64,000 bases of DNA from Tamarix chinensis (taxonomy: Eukaryota > Streptophyta > Magnoliopsida > Caryophyllales > Tamaricaceae), in contig CM060173.1 in assembly GCA_030549775.1 (NCBI GenBank), positions 63,616,367-63,680,366 of the forward strand, given 5' to 3'. A model generated the notes under the pieces. That model was not told where the DNA came from. It did no database searches and saw nothing but the letters and a program-made list of their open reading frames with translations. A program made the position numbers and the translations under genes. Positions 22,543 through 35,406 of this stretch are shown piece by piece (within the stretch, counting starts at the first letter, position 1; each line of letters begins with the position of its first letter).

Positions 22543-24938
22543 ATCCATTTGGTGAGGGAAGTACCAATCTTATCACTTGAACTCCCAGAAACTTCATTTG
22601 CTTTTATCTAGACATGTGATCACTAGTGAAAGAGTTAGAAGCGCAACTTGGAGGCTCAAAGTTACCTTTGTCCAGCGACAAATCATCACATAAAAAATTA
22701 TACTAATGCTTAAGTTATCAGGTAAATCAAGTAAATATGCTTTAGTTCGAAGTTTCTTTTTAATAGGGAAATGGCCAATGGCATGAGCTAGAAATTTCTG
22801 TGATGCGTTTTGGGTAAATATTTAGTTTGAATACAAATCATAACATAGTAACAGACATTACGTGTTGAGCTTGTTGATGCACATTAGCGAATATTTTATA
22901 TTTTACATGATTTAATACAAAATTTACCCAAACCTTGTTGTGTAAATCTTGAGTATGTTAGGCTAGGGTATTTGAGAAATATAAGCAGAGGGTGGAAGTG
23001 GAGCAAGATCCATAAGGGCATGGAGCAAGTAACCAGAGCCAAACCCCTATTATCCATCTTATCGCCTATAGCACACTAAAGCAATTCATCTAGACTTATT
23101 GACAACCTTAGTTTGAGCATTGATCTTAGGAATGAAAGACCTCCAAAGTGTTCGCAAACTTAACATTATGGACTTGATAAACCATGCAATTTGACAATCT
23201 CCCAAAAATTAAGTTTGGCTGCATGAGATGCTAAATACAATGAAATGTGTCATTCTAGAAAACTTATGCATTACTATGAAAATAGAACCATGCTCTTGTT
23301 GTCAATCTAAGAACGAAGTACATGCTTATGTCTTTCCAAGGTTCATGTGGAACATGTAATGTGGTGTATAGCTAATTGATAAGTATGACACTGTGAAACG
23401 GTCCTAGTGATATTCCTTTTCATGATGGCAAGTATAACCCGCCCTTAACTAGGACCATGGTTTTGTCCTTACTAGTGTCTAACTAACCCTTCCAATACTA
23501 AGAATTATGGAAACAATAAGTGAGAAAGACAGTTTGGTGGCCTAAAAGAGATAATTGTCATGGATGACAAAATCAACATATGCGATACGGTTACAATTGC
23601 TAACCTCATATAAATAATACCATAATCTTTACTTGTAGGTTATTCATCATTCAATTAGCCAAATCCAGCTATTTTAGTGTGCATAATTGAAAGTGAGAGA
23701 ATCCTACAACTATAAGCATCAACCACTTTGTTTTGTACTTAGGTTTGTGCTTAAGCAAGAAAGTGTACTGGTTAATAACTTGATCCATCAAACATGTTTT
23801 GGGTTTAGGTGACTTTGACTTCTTAAATATATTAGAGAGTTATGGTCTTAAAATCTTGGGGGAAAAGGTACTAGCTCAACAGCAAAGAGACTAGACGAAG
23901 AAACAAAGCTTCTTTTCAAAGTAGTGTATTTCTCTCTTTAAATTTCTTGCTAAATAATGCTATGGGGTGGCCTTCTTGTCATAACATAATACCTATCCTA
24001 AATCCTCAAGCGTTGCATATAACTTCAAATTATAGTAATGTGGGTGCCTAAGATTTAGAGCAATAGTCAACTTTTCTTTAATCTTGATAAAAGCTCTAAT
24101 AGCCTTGAGGGGGGTCTATACAAACTCTTTCTTCTTAAGGTAGCTGATGATTGGAGCGATGGTGACACTAAAATCCCTGATAAATATTTTATAAGGCTTC
24201 GTCTAGATAAAAGACTTTTAGGAGAAATTTCATTTTAAAAGATGATTTACTCTAACTTAAATACTTTGTTTGAATACCCTAGAATTAAATTTAGATACTT
24301 CTTGAAAGTTTCCATGTTAAAATTTCAAAATGAGTTTATATAGTGTTTACATAGTCTCACGGATAAAAATATTAGAAAAGTAATATATATACTCTCTCCA
24401 AATTCCATGAGTAAAAATATCCAAAAAAAAAATTAATTTTTTTATTCATATTCTTTATTCGAAGAATGTATTTATAATTGTGGAACTTTAAAAGGGAATC
24501 ACTTTTGAATTCCATTATTTTTAAAATTCTATAATTTGAAAAATTTTCCATCTACCATGAAACCTACGAATCTCAATAATGTTCTTAGGCTTGGGCTATT
24601 TTGTTATAGCCTTTACCATATTTAGATTAGCTGTTATACCTCGGGCCGACACAATGTATCCTAAGAAGGAAAGCCATGGCTGCAAAATTCATACTAATTT
24701 AAATTGCCATGGGATTTGGTATCTTGTAAAATTTCAAAACTTCTCTAAGGTGTTCTAGGCTTCTAGCTGATCCTCCTTAGACTTGCTATGGACTAGGATA
24801 TCATCGAAGTATGCTACTAGAAATTTGCCAATGTACGGTCAAAAGATATATGTTATGACCCTCATTATTGTGATAGGAGCATTAGATAATCCAAAAGGCA
24901 TGATTAACCACTCGATTAACTATAGATTTCCCTTTAAG
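22543..24938 (-). pseudogene. Ty3/gypsy pol pseudogene (RT, RNase H, integrase)
   Basis: The minus strand from 24938 down gives RT: EWLIMPFGLSNAP, then an intact active-site box AYFDDILVHSKS. RNase H follows (FIRDFSVTIAPI, KLYATLEDLG, HYFEKKLC), then DQVINQYTFLLKHKPK and integrase blocks including GYTCHHEKEYH, GSIFIVMHKFSRMTHFI and INAQTKVVNKS. The end of pol reads RTKAYLLDLPDNLSISIIF and GNFEPPSC next to 22550. Many stops and frameshifts interrupt it. Gag, protease and the start of RT are missing because copia sequence takes over at 24938. No LTR of this element was recognised. Confidence 0.85.
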
Positions 24939-26759
24939 GGTATTTGGCTGTGTTTGTTATGTGTATATACCAAATGTTTTTAAATTGAAGTTGGATCCAA
25001 AAGCTAAAAAAGTCATTTTCCTCGGTTATGTGTCTAATGAAAAAGGATACAAGTGCTTTGACCTAGTTACAAAGAAATTTTTTGAGAGCATGGATGCCCA
25101 TTTTATTGAGAACCAATCCTTTTCCCTTAAAAATTCTCTTTAGGAGGAGAGCACTGGTAAGGAAGATATTTTTTTGGAAACTCTACCTATTTTACCTCCT
25201 CTTCAAGAACCTTTGATTGCAACATTAGCTGAAAAAGTGGAACCTAGTGATAGTACCCTCAATCTGAGATTACCAGATATTATATTAGAGACATGGGAAG
25301 AAGTTACGGATTATAACCCTATGCTTCAAGTTTATAGTAGGAAAAAGTTTCACAAATATGTTGATGATCCAATTATTACTCAAGCAAAAGTTCAATTCAA
25401 TTCCCTGAGTGAAGATCCTACAACTCAGAGTAATCCTTCCTTTATCTATAGATATAACTAATTTGTCCACTTGTGATCTTAACCTTCCAATTGCTTTAAC
25501 AAAAGGTATTCAAGCATCCACAAAACACCCTATTGCAAACTACTTTTCCTATAAAAAATTATCTCATACTCACAGAGCTTTTGTGTCTAGTATCACTAAT
25601 GTATTTGTGCCAAGAAATGTACAGGAAGCATTGGATGATCTGAATTGGAAGATAGCTGTGATAGAAGAGATGAATTCTCTTTAGAAAAATAACACATGGA
25701 GCATTACCAATTTACCCCCAAATAAGAAGATAGTTGGAAGCAAATGGGTATTCACAGTGAAGTGCAAAGTTGATGGAAGTGTAGAGAGATACAAAGTGAG
25801 ACTCGTAGAAGAAGGATTTACTCAAACTCACGTTATAGATTCTCAAGAGACTTTTGCCCCTGTTGCTAAGATGAACTCTATCAGAATTCTTCTTTCCTTC
25901 GCAGTTAATTAAAACAGGCCACTTCATTAATTTGATATAAAAAATGCCTTCCTGAATGGAGACTTACATGAATCTACTGCCTGGATTTGAAGAAAGTCTC
26001 AGAAGAGGTAAAGTTTGTAGGTTGAGAAAATCTCTATATAGGCTAAAACAATCATTGAGAGCTTGGTTTGAGAGGTTTGGACATGCAGTGAGGAAACATG
26101 GCTTCTCACAAAGTCAAGCTGATTGCACATTATTTTTTTAGCATTCCATTGAAGGGAAAATAGCTATCTTGATAGTATATGTAGATGATATTGGATGACC
26201 TGTCAGAGATTCACATGCTGAAAAACAAGCTAGAGGCCGAATTTGAATTCATGGACGTCGGGAAGCTTAAATATTTCCTTGGGATGAAATTTGCAAGATC
26301 AAAGGAGGAAATTTTCATCAACCAACACTAATATGTTTTGGATTTACTCAAAGAGCTAGGGATGGTAGGTTCGAAAGCTTCAGAAACTCCAGTAGACCCA
26401 AATGTCAAACTGAAGCTAGCAGAAGCAAATGAGGTGGTGGATTGAGAACGCTACTAGAGACTAGTTGGGAGATTAATTTATCTTTCACATGTGACTTGAT
26501 ATAGCTTTTGCAGTGAGTGTCGTAAGTCGGTTTATGCATTCTCTAGGACCTATTCATTTTGGAGTTGTGTTTAGAATTTTAAGATATCTGAAAGGAACTC
26601 CAGGGAAATGACTGTTGTTCAAAAATAGGGGTCATGTCCAAATTGAAGTCTACGCAGATGCAAATTGGGCAGGATATAAATGATAGAAAGTCTACCTTAG
26701 GTTAATGCACTTTTGTAGGAGAAAATTTGGTTACTTGGAGTGAGAAAAAAAAAGTAGAG
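24939..26759 (+). pseudogene. Ty1/copia pol pseudogene, first part (integrase end and RT)
   Basis: Begins inside the integrase end, with VFGCVCYVYIPN and KKVIFLGYVSNEKGYKCF. A diverged linker follows, then RT: KIVGSKWVFTVKCKVDGSVE, QETFAPVAKMNSIRILLSF, FDIKNAFLNGDLHE, VCRLRKSLYRLKQSLRAWF, and an intact active-site VYVDD near 26178. Next come LGKLKYFLG-like and SETPVDPNVKLKLAE sequence, and RNase H up to GENLVTWSEKKK at 26750. Stops and frameshifts interrupt it. The frame is cut by solo LTR copy 2 and continues at 30741. Gag, protease and the integrase core are missing. Confidence 0.88.
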
Positions 26760-27173
26760 CGTAACACCCCAATTTTCACTACCAAAAAATTTCGTTTAAA
26801 ATAAACTACCGAAGCAAAAAACACCTAGGATGAATGGGGTGTTACCGCTATACCTGACATAGGGTAGACATTCGCCACCCACCCCATATCAGATATAAGG
26901 CTAAACTAATCAGATAGTAAAATGGTAGAGTACGCAAAATAACAATTTACTTAAGCAACTCTAAAGTGTTTATATCGGGCGATCCTAATGGGTTCGAATC
27001 AAAATGTTACAAAATACATATAAATTAATATGGGATTACAATACATAAGTTGAGGCATGGTACCCAAGTTAAAAACCATGGTCCGCCACAGACTCCAACA
27101 TAATCTTCTGGATGCCATCGCTCATAAGCCTTGACCCAACTGAGGCAAGCCTTTTTACTGGCTATCCTCAAAG

Positions 27174-27255
27174 ATCCGCACATGATTCTCTACTAGTGGG
27201 AATGAGTAGGTGATCGAGTAAATTGACACATTAGTACGCTACGTACTGAGTAAGC
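27174..27255 (-). repeat. Conserved LTR box (copy 2)
   Basis: Reads CCGCAC, GTGGGAATGAG, AGTACGCTACGTACTGAG, TAAGC. It is collinear with the box in copies 1 and 3. Confidence 0.7.
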
Positions 27256-27479
27256 TAAGTTGCTTCCTCAATATACACAAGTATACTAATTTATCATTCA
27301 CGAACATAATATACAACATGCATCATAGTAAGACCATGTATATAAGAGTACATAAAACATGCTATCATGTACAATCTCAGCATAGTAAGGTACATCATGC
27401 TTAAGAATCATAACACTTTCACAAAAACACTTCCATAAGCAATAGTAGAGAGTATTCAAACAACCCTTAGGGTTATTCC

Positions 27480-27801
27480 AAGCAATAAAATTGTGGTCCC
27501 GATTTCGGTTGCGGTCGTCGTTTCGTTGTATCGGAGTATTGCGAATGATATTTTATATGTCATGGTTGTTACGGCGTGATTTTTTTTTACTATTTTTTTC
27601 ATAATAAATATTAGCAAATATCAGTAAAAATTGACAAATATTGGTTAAATATTGACAAGTATCGGCTGATAAAAGATATGTCGCCAATTAATATGTGAAA
27701 TTTTAAATCCGTCGTGTATTGCCAATTTCGCATATCGGCTGACCCAAAATCTGATAAATATCGGTCAATATTACGTATTGGAACCAATATTTTATTGTAT
27801 G
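27480..27801. mobile_element. Mutator-like MITE, copy A
   Basis: 9-bp flanks GGTTATTCC (27471-27479) and GGGTATTCC (27802-27810) match at eight of nine positions. The ends AAGCAATAAAATTGTGG and, inverted, CATACAATAAAATATTGG form the terminal repeat. Interior words (GATATTTTATATG, ATATCGG) recur in copy B. It is nested in solo LTR copy 2. Confidence 0.75.
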
Positions 27802-28084
27802 GGGTATTCCCATTTATCCAATTTCTTTTAGGATATGCCATCCATTTATCCATGTAAGATATAGGCCAATCACTCAATCAATGTTCCATTCTATAACCAA
27901 TTAGTCAAATGCATAAAGCAGTTTTAACCATTTTGGTGTCAACCATATCATTACTTCCATTACATGGCTAATTATTAACCATTCATTTGGTTACCATTCA
28001 TAATTATCAACCAGTATTTACCAACTATATTTTATTATCATCGAGCGATGGATTGTGCACCATCTTATGGTCTCACATGCCATG

Positions 28085-28205
28085 AAAACCTATTCAAAAA
28101 GGGACATAAAGTCCAGGCCGAAGCCAATCACCAAGTGGTCATAAGTTCAGGCCGAAGCCAACCAATATGGGCATAAGTCTAGGCCGAAGTCAACCACCTA
28201 GCTAA
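28085..28205. repeat. Short tandem array in solo LTR copy 2
   Basis: Three units of the type CATAAGT-AGGCCGAAGCCAAC, 30-35 bp each. Confidence 0.75.
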
Positions 28206-28799
28206 TCAGACCCTTTAGTATTGATATTCTCTAGTATATCATCAGTGTCTAGAGTAAGTAAGACACCGGAATTTCTCAGGATCCTACTCGAAGGCACCAA
28301 AACGCCCGAAGGCAGACTAACCCCCTGTAGCTAATCATGGATTGGGTAACCCAAACCCAGACCTATACTCAATTCGACTTTCTTTTGCTTTACATGATTA
28401 GTATTTTATTAATGAAGATGGGTGATCATACAAGACCCATACAAACAAGTAAGTCAACTTTCATATAAATCCATATTAATCCTTTCCTTTCCATTTTTCT
28501 CAACTATGTGGGTTTACCATTTATCTTTGGCTAATGTAATTCATATCCATCATTATATTTAATTCCAGCCTAAGCTAAGTTCCATTACTCTTTTCTCAAT
28601 TATCCTTATTCATCATGAGTGAAATGCCCATTTAGTCTTTCCATTACACTTATGGTATACTAGAACTCATGATCCATTTTGATCTTTCAATTAGGCCAAT
28701 AATACATTATAAAATCTATATTTTATCCATTTAATAACTGTGATATAATACCAATCATAACCTCCAAGCGTAACCGAACTTAAAAGAAGCAAATTAAGC

Positions 28800-29100
28800 A
28801 AACCAGTTGAACTAGTCGATCGGTTGCACTAATTAGTTGATTGGTTTTGGTTGACCAATCGATTGTTTTGACTCAATTAGACCATACTTTTCTCAAATTG
28901 GTCGATCGGTTTGGGCAAATCAGTCGACTATTCATAGACTAGTTGATTAGTTTTGTCAAATAAGTTAATGGGTTTAAGTAGAGAGCAATATGAAGGTCTT
29001 TGCAGGAATGTGAGTCGATGGCTTGGGTCAACTAGTCGAATGTTCTAGGAATCAATCGATCGATTTGACCTAACCAGTCGATCAGTTTGTTCTAATATAG
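28800..29100. repeat. Cluster of TCGATCGGTTT-like words
   Basis: GTCGATCGGTT, GTTGATTGGTTTT, ATCGATTG, GTCGACTA and similar words recur at 25-40 bp spacing and again at 30480-30610. They look like a decayed tandem repeat with internal palindromes (TCGA, CGATCG). Similar ACTAGTTGACTAG words occur at about 50750 and 57330. Confidence 0.55.
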
Positions 29101-29993
29101 CACCAAACCACAAATTTCATACAGATTCTTACATATAAATCCTCTTTAGCCATATTAAAGCATGTATCAACATCAACTAGCATATTTCCAACCAAATTAA
29201 CATGCATTTCTCATCATAATATAGTCATAGCCTACTTTAATCCATTTTCATGCTTTTACCTCAAACCATGTCATTTCAGCACACAAATCATACATACAAC
29301 TGTATTTCTTCATGCCAACATGTATCAATCAACTAAAGACATCACCTATCATGGTGGAACACATACTAAACGTTTTAAGAGCAAGAATCACTTACTTAAT
29401 GCAAGCAAAATCTTTTTAAAACATATGTTCCACTGTGAGAAATTTAGCTTTGAAAACCTTAAAATCAAAGTTTCAAACTCAAAAGTTATATCAAACTCTT
29501 ATCAAATTTTGAAATCTTAAAATCAGAAGAGAGTAAAAGCTTACCAACTTAAGGCCAAAATAGAGAAAAAGCTTGCTAAACTACTTAACTTTTTTCCAGA
29601 ATTTAACTCTGCCTTGCTTTAGGATCGAAATAAGAAATAGTTATGCTTCATTTGGTTCATAGAAAGTTTTAAAGAAAAGAAAAAAAAATGATGAAAAAAA
29701 AGTTTTTTTGTGTTTGGTTTACATGAGATAATAAAATAGGAAAAGAAGATGGTATAAAACTACTAAAGATTGATTATATAATTTTCTTTGAGGAAAATTT
29801 GAAGGAAAGTGTTTTGATTTTTATTTTCTTTCCCTTAAAATTTCTTAGAACCAAATAGTTCCTTAGAGATAGAATCAGAAGAGTGTGCGAAAGTAGATTA
29901 ATAAGGCTCCAAATGTGGAAAGAAGAGAGGGAAAGTAAGACTTAAGAAATTTCGGTGGCCGAAAGAAATGTGGAATGAAGGGATGACTGGGGC

Positions 29994-30002
29994 TATTTAT
30001 AG
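29994..30002 (-). promoter_or_regulatory. TATA box of solo LTR copy 2
   Basis: The minus strand reads GGTCAGCTATAAATAGCCCC, and GATTGG lies just upstream of that run on the same strand. The same CTATAAATA occurs in copies 1 and 3. Confidence 0.65.
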
Positions 30003-30740
30003 CTGACCAATCAAAAGGAATGACTGAGGGTTTGGAGATTGACTTAAAACCCTATCATTGACTGTTTGAATTTGATCAGAATGGAAGGATTTGTCTAGGA
30101 TTTTCCGACCTCTTCTCCAGAGCTCAAATGGTGTCTCTGAAGAATTCAGGTCAACTAGGCTAGAATTTACATTTAGGAATGGAGCAATAGGAATTTAACG
30201 TGAAAGGAATCTTCCAGCAGCTTAAAAGCTTGTCTAAGATTGAAGCATTCGATTTCAGAATCGTGTAGAAGAGAGAGGAGGAAGAAGACATTTGTTGAGG
30301 TCATCTCTCCCCTCTTGTGTCCCAATTGACCTCTAGATTAAATCAAGGCAATATTTCGAGTTAGATGCATCATGAAAATGGTTAGGAATCTCTTAGTGAC
30401 CATCTCGCATGGGTTAGTAGGGTTCCAATTTAGTGTAAGGAATTTTCCAAAAAAATCAAACTCGAAAACATGACCAGCTCAACAAACCAGTCAATCGGTT
30501 TAGGTCTACCAGTTGACTGTTCATCCATCAATCGATCGGTTTAGTCAAAGAACCTAATTTGGCTAAAACGACAAGTCTGTCGATCGATTCATGGAATCGG
30601 TCAATAGGTTTGGCTGCAAAACTCAATAACTTCATTTTTCCAACACAATTTCAAATCAAAATTTCTCCCAACTCAAATTATAACATTGAATCAAAATCAA
30701 AGGCCCAAAATTTGACAATAAAAGTGTGTGGGGTATTACA

Positions 30741-31116
30741 CGGAGCGTTATGGCAAGGAGTAGTGTAGAAGTAGAATTTTGTACTATTGCTCATGGATTT
30801 TGCGAGGTGTTATGGGTTAAAAGAGTTCTAAATGAACTAAAGGTTCATATACTTGTACCTATTAAAGTTTATTGTGATAATAAATCAACTATTTCAATAG
30901 CTCACAACCCAGTACTTCATGATAGAACAAAATATGCAAAAGTGGACAAACACTTCGTCAAGGAGAAGATAGACAGTGGAGTAATATGCATGGCGTATAT
31001 ACCCACTACTAGTCAAATAGCAGACATACTCACCAAAAGACTTCCTAAGACACAATTTCGTAAGTTAGACAACAAACTTGCCATGAGTGATACATTCATG
31101 CTAGCTTGAGGGGGAG
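30741..31116 (+). pseudogene. Ty1/copia RNase H, end of pol, and polypurine tract
   Basis: Continues the copia frame after the solo LTR: VMARSSVEVEFCTIAHGF, CEVLWVKRVLNELKVHI, CDNKSTISIAHNPVLHDRTK, KVDKHFVKEKIDSG, YIPTTSQIADILTKRLP. It ends near 31106 and is followed by TTGAGGGGGAG, the standard copia polypurine tract. This part is less broken than the first half. Confidence 0.88.
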
Positions 31117-31420
31117 TGTTGAAAGATTGACTACCAATTTTGTTTAATTACTTAATTATAATATTCGATTTTGAGATAGTATAGCAAGGTAAGAACTGTA
31201 CCCGTAAGACTTGGTGTCGAGGGAATTAGCCAACATTATTAGTTGAAATATTAGATCCAAACTATTATGAATCAGTTAGTATCTTTCCTCTTCATGTAAT
31301 TTAGGGAGAGTCGGCTATCTGTGAGGCTATATATACTTGTATATCCTTATGTATAGAAGTATTGAATAAAAAGAAAAGGAGAGTCTCGATTATTTAACTC
31401 TCTGTTTTCACTACTGTACA
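31117..31420 (+). repeat. 3' LTR of the copia element
   Basis: Starts TGTTGAAAGATTG directly after the polypurine tract. It has a TATA-like CTATATATA near 31328 and AATAAA near 31365. The right end (TGTACA near 31420) is a guess because the 5' LTR is missing and no target duplication can be compared. Confidence 0.65.
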
Positions 31421-31489
31421 TGTGTAGTGAGTCTTTGTAGCTTCCCACCACAATTTGTGAAGAGTGTTTTTTTATATTAAAAAAATGTC

Positions 31490-33590
31490 TTCTAAAAGTC
31501 TTGAGTTAATAAAGCATTCCGACCTTTCTCGTGGTGATTAATTATAAAAATTGGTGCCAAAGTTGGCTAAAAATATGGAAAGAATGATGGAAAAACGTCT
31601 TATAGATGAATCTAACCCTCAGTCGGTTAGATAACACAGAGCCTCCATCCAATTTAGTCAACTCAAACTATAGCATCATTGGCTGCCATTAGCAAGCTTC
31701 TGGTTACGCTCCTCCACATCATAGAACTTTCAGGTCTCAAGGTCACCCGAATCCACCTAATTTTAATGATTCGGATGAGGAAGCCTTCTAGGATGACATT
31801 GCATCTCGTTGTCCTCATTGTACTATGGTCTTAGAGCATGAGTTTGATGAGCCCTCCATTGAGTATCTTATAGTGGAATCATATGTTTATTTAGGTGATG
31901 ATGAGGAATTAGAAGAGGTTGATCCCCTACATTGTAGCCTTGTTAGGACTATTAACCCTCCACTAGGTAAGCACCGTAATGTGGTTAGATGTGTTCTCTT
32001 GCAGGGTACCCATCTCAAACTTCCATCTTTTCACTTACTTCAGGTGTAATGGAAAATCTGTTATATTAGTTATAGATGGTGCTAGTACCCTTAACGTTAT
32101 ATTTTGAAGTGCCATAAAAGGCTAAACCTTAAGGTTTGAGCCTCATCCTAATCCTTTCACGATAGCTTGGGTTAATAAGACCACTCTGCCCATTGAGCAA
32201 AGATGTCTAGTTCCCCTCCATTTTGGCCACATTATAATGAAGAGATCTATTTTGATGTGCATCCCATGGATGTAGCTTGTCTTCTTCTTAGCAGACTGTG
32301 GCTTTATGATCATTCGGTTTAGGTTGACTACAGACCCAATACTCATTATTTCTTCTTTAAAGGAAATCGTATCATTCTTGCTCCTGCAAAGCTATTTGAT
32401 CCTTCACCTCTTAAACCCATTGATATTCTAAATAAATTGTTCAGAATATAATTCAAATCATCACCCCTAGTGCTTTCAATCAAGAAAGAAAAAAAAAACA
32501 ACTTTATGCTAGCCATATTTGCTCAGGAGGTCTCTCCAAATTCCACTTTACTAATTCCTATTAAGGTTCAAAGGTTATTGGGTGAATTTTTTGATGTAAT
32601 CTCTGAAGAGTTACCTAAGGAGCTACTACGTATGAGAGACATTCAACATGGCATTGATCTTATTCCTAGATCTAGTTGCATAACCTTCCTCATTATAGGA
32701 TGAATCCCAAAGAGCATTATGAATTGAATAGATAAGTTGAGGACCTTAGTAAGGGATTTGTGAAACATTGCATGAGCCCTTGTGCAGCACTCGCATTGTT
32801 AACTCATAAGAAAGATGGATCTTGGAGATAGTAGAGCCATAAACCAAATCACTATTAAGTATATGTTTCCTATCCCTAGACTAGAGGATATGTTAGATAC
32901 TCTGGCTTTCTCTAGTTATTATTTTAAGATTTATTTATGAAGTGAGTACAGTCAGATTCGTATTAGACTAAGACATGAGTGGAAAATAGCTTTTAATATA
33001 CAAGATGGACTCTTTGAGTGGTCAGTAATGCCTATTAGATGCCCCTAGCATATTCATGAGGTTTATGACCCATTCATAGGACAATTTCTCGTAGTTTACA
33101 TCGATAACATTTTGGTTTATAGTAAGTCCGAAGGTGATCACCTGAATCACCTTTGACAAGTCTTCGCGGCCCTTCGAGAGGCTAAGTTTTATGCTAACCT
33201 TAAGACATGCTCCTTTAATCTCATTTTCTTTTTTCTAGGATTTATTGTTTCCACTCAAAAAGGAATTTCTACCTACCTGGAGAAAGTTAGAATAATTAAG
33301 GAGTGACCCGAACCAAAATTTGTTTCAAAAGAGCGTAGCTTCCATGGTCTAGTATTTTTTCATTGTCGGTTTGTCTGTAATTTTAGCTCCATTGTGGTCC
33401 TCATCACAGGTTGTTTAAAGAAGGGAACATTTTTGTGGACTTTAGAAGCCTCTAGAGCCCTTTAAGAAATTAAGTAGTGCATGTCTAAGGCCCCTATTCT
33501 TAGGCTTTCCGACTTCAGTAACGCTTTTGAGATTCATTGTGATGCTTGTGAGACAAGCATAGGGGGAGTATTAGGTTAAGAGGGTCATCC
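31490..33590 (+). pseudogene. Ty3/gypsy pol pseudogene, plus strand (gag end to RNase H)
   Basis: A gag-like remnant (31560-31820) is followed by an acidic frame containing LGDDEELEEVDPLHCSLVR, then protease: SVILVIDGAST-like sequence near 32060-32090 and VHPMDVACLLLSRLW. RT follows: GIDLIPRSSC, MNPKE-like sequence, [35 protein letters not shown], and an active-site box VYIDNILVYSKS in which the second D is N. RNase H comes next (FSSIVVLITGCLKKGTFLW, APILRLSDFSNAFEIHCDA), up to EGHP at 33590. It is interrupted by a MITE and continues after 33921. Stops are frequent, so it is inactive. Confidence 0.85.
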
Positions 33591-33921
33591 ATACAATGAA
33601 ATATGGGTACCATAATTGTGCATCAGCTGCAATTTTGTGGTTTTTGGGTCAACCACCACAAAAAATTTATGAAATGTGGCCATTTCAGAAAATTACATTT
33701 TTATCGCCATGATATTGGTGAAATTTCGGATATTGGCCGATATTTACAGATATTAGTTGATATTTATCGATATTGACCGATATTTGTCAATGTTTGTTGT
33801 GAAAAAGAATTAAAAAATCATACCACAACAACTACGGCATATAAAATATCACACAATATCCTGATACCGCAACACCGTGATCGCAACTGCAATGACGACT
33901 ATGACCACGTTTTATTGCTTG
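33591..33921. mobile_element. Mutator-like MITE, copy B
   Basis: Flanks GGGTCATCC (33582-33590) and GGGCCCTCC (33922-33930) match at seven of nine positions. The insertion splits the RNase H motif EGHP-IAFFSER of the host gypsy exactly, which independently confirms the boundaries. It is inverted relative to copy A: its right end, read on minus, is CAAGCAATAAAACGTGG. Confidence 0.8.
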
Positions 33922-34150
33922 GGGCCCTCCCATAGCATTCTTTAGTGAGAGGCTCAATATGTCTAAACATAAGTACACCATCCATTTTATGAGGGTCATC
34001 CCATAGAATTTATTGTGATGCCATGGTTAGGTCCTTCCATCATTAGCGGTATTACCTTTTACCCCAAGACTTTGTCGCCTATTCCAGGTCTAGAGTAATA
34101 GATGGTTATTTAAAACTTAAAACAAATCACAAAAATTGTAAGGTTTGTTA
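33922..34150 (+). pseudogene. Ty3/gypsy RNase H, continuation after MITE B
   Basis: Reads RPIAFFSERLNMSKHKYT and then HHxRYYLLPQDFVAYS, where a stop replaces W (TGG to TAG). Similarity fades near 34150, and integrase is absent. Confidence 0.75.
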
Positions 34151-35406
34151 TGAATACCTTGACTGATGAATATTACATCTTATTCTAACGATGCGAGACC
34201 AATATAGCATTGAGTCTCCATATATGTTATCTCCTCTCAATCTCATTGAATATAACTCCAGCTCTAACTCTCCATCTCCCTAACTCTACAGCTCCCCCAC
34301 CATCCATTTTCTTTTTCTCTCCATCTCCCTTAAACCCCCTATTTTGGCGATAATAGATGCAGTACATAGTATGGTTAAATGGAGTTGTATATCTATTGAG
34401 TTAGTAAGGGTTAATGGCGGACGTACAACAACAATATGGATGAAAATGAAGAATCTCATTTTTCTATGTAGCCTGCCTGCCTTCTTTTTTTATTCCTCTA
34501 CTGGTCACTGGTTTTATAACATGTTATCAACGTGATGGACTCTGACCATGGCAAGCAAAAGACTTCATAGTGCTACCATTTTGCATTGTTGGTGATGAGC
34601 AACCTTGGGCTGAAGATAAGTTTTGCTCTCGGTATGCTTGTAGATATTTTGATATATGGTCAACAGTTTTCAAACTCGCAGTTTTCTTATGGTATTGCAT
34701 GATCTCATTTTGAGCTTTGGAAAAGAAAAATTCTAAATAACATGACTGCTTCAAACTTCTGCTGTTCGAATATCGCATTCTTTATATTCTTGATAGTCAG
34801 AATGAAATTAACTGTACAATATATTAGTAAAGCCATTGTTTTTACTTTTTCTATTTTATATAAACAATTCAGTCTATTTGTTACTTCAAATTTTAAACCT
34901 TCCATTAGAGACTGAGGAAATTTTCTTTAAAGAGTAATACTTATTTGACTTGTGGGTTCAGTGTCTTGTTGGTATAGGTCATCGAACTGGGAAATTCTTG
35001 AAATTTCATATTGGTATTGTTAAATAGTTTCTGCTTTATAGGCGTACAGCCAGTCTAAATTTTATGATACGGTTTTACAGGGCTGCCAGCTTCTTCTCTA
35101 TTGAGTTGAGCCTACTGCGTTTGTGCTATTTTGGACCCATTTTTTGAATATATTTTTATTCTTGTTGCTACCTCTAAGGTTCAGGACATTTAAAGTTTGT
35201 ATCCAATTGGAGGTTACTTCAGTACATAATTAGCCTAGTTTCTTTGCCTTTTCTGATGTTTGGATCTGTAGGGTGAGGCATGATATATTTCCTTGGCATC
35301 AAGGACACCCCGGCCATGTGTGAGATATTATCACACTATGACCGACTCTGACTGTCTATCATTTGGCTAATGGTGGTATGGGGAATTGGTGTGAGATGGT
35401 ACTTCC
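34151..35406. other. Unclassified DNA, CT-rich then mixed composition
   Basis: 34200-34340 is CT-rich. 34530-35400 has mixed base composition with polypyrimidine-AG motifs like introns of a low-copy locus. I find no protein and no terminal repeats. Confidence 0.3.

Larger units (their letters stand above)
26760..30740 (-). repeat. Giant solo LTR, copy 2
   Basis: Ends CGTAACACCCC and GGGGTATTACA. The flanks TAGAG (26755-26759) and CGGAG (30741-30745) differ only by C-to-T and G-to-A, as expected when a CpG-containing target duplication decays. It is 3.98 kb and splits the copia RNase H frame. The conserved box lies at 27174-27255 and a minus-strand TATA box at 29994-30002, so it reads on minus. 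It carries a nested Mutator-like MITE (27480-27801) and runs of GTCGATCGGTTT-like words between 28800 and 30620. Its minisatellite differs from those in copies 1 and 3, so it is a divergent subfamily. Confidence 0.85.

Noticed and set aside
24783..24983. Plus-strand frame crossing the gypsy-copia junction
   Set aside because: Its first half is antisense to gypsy RT; the frame is a junction artefact.
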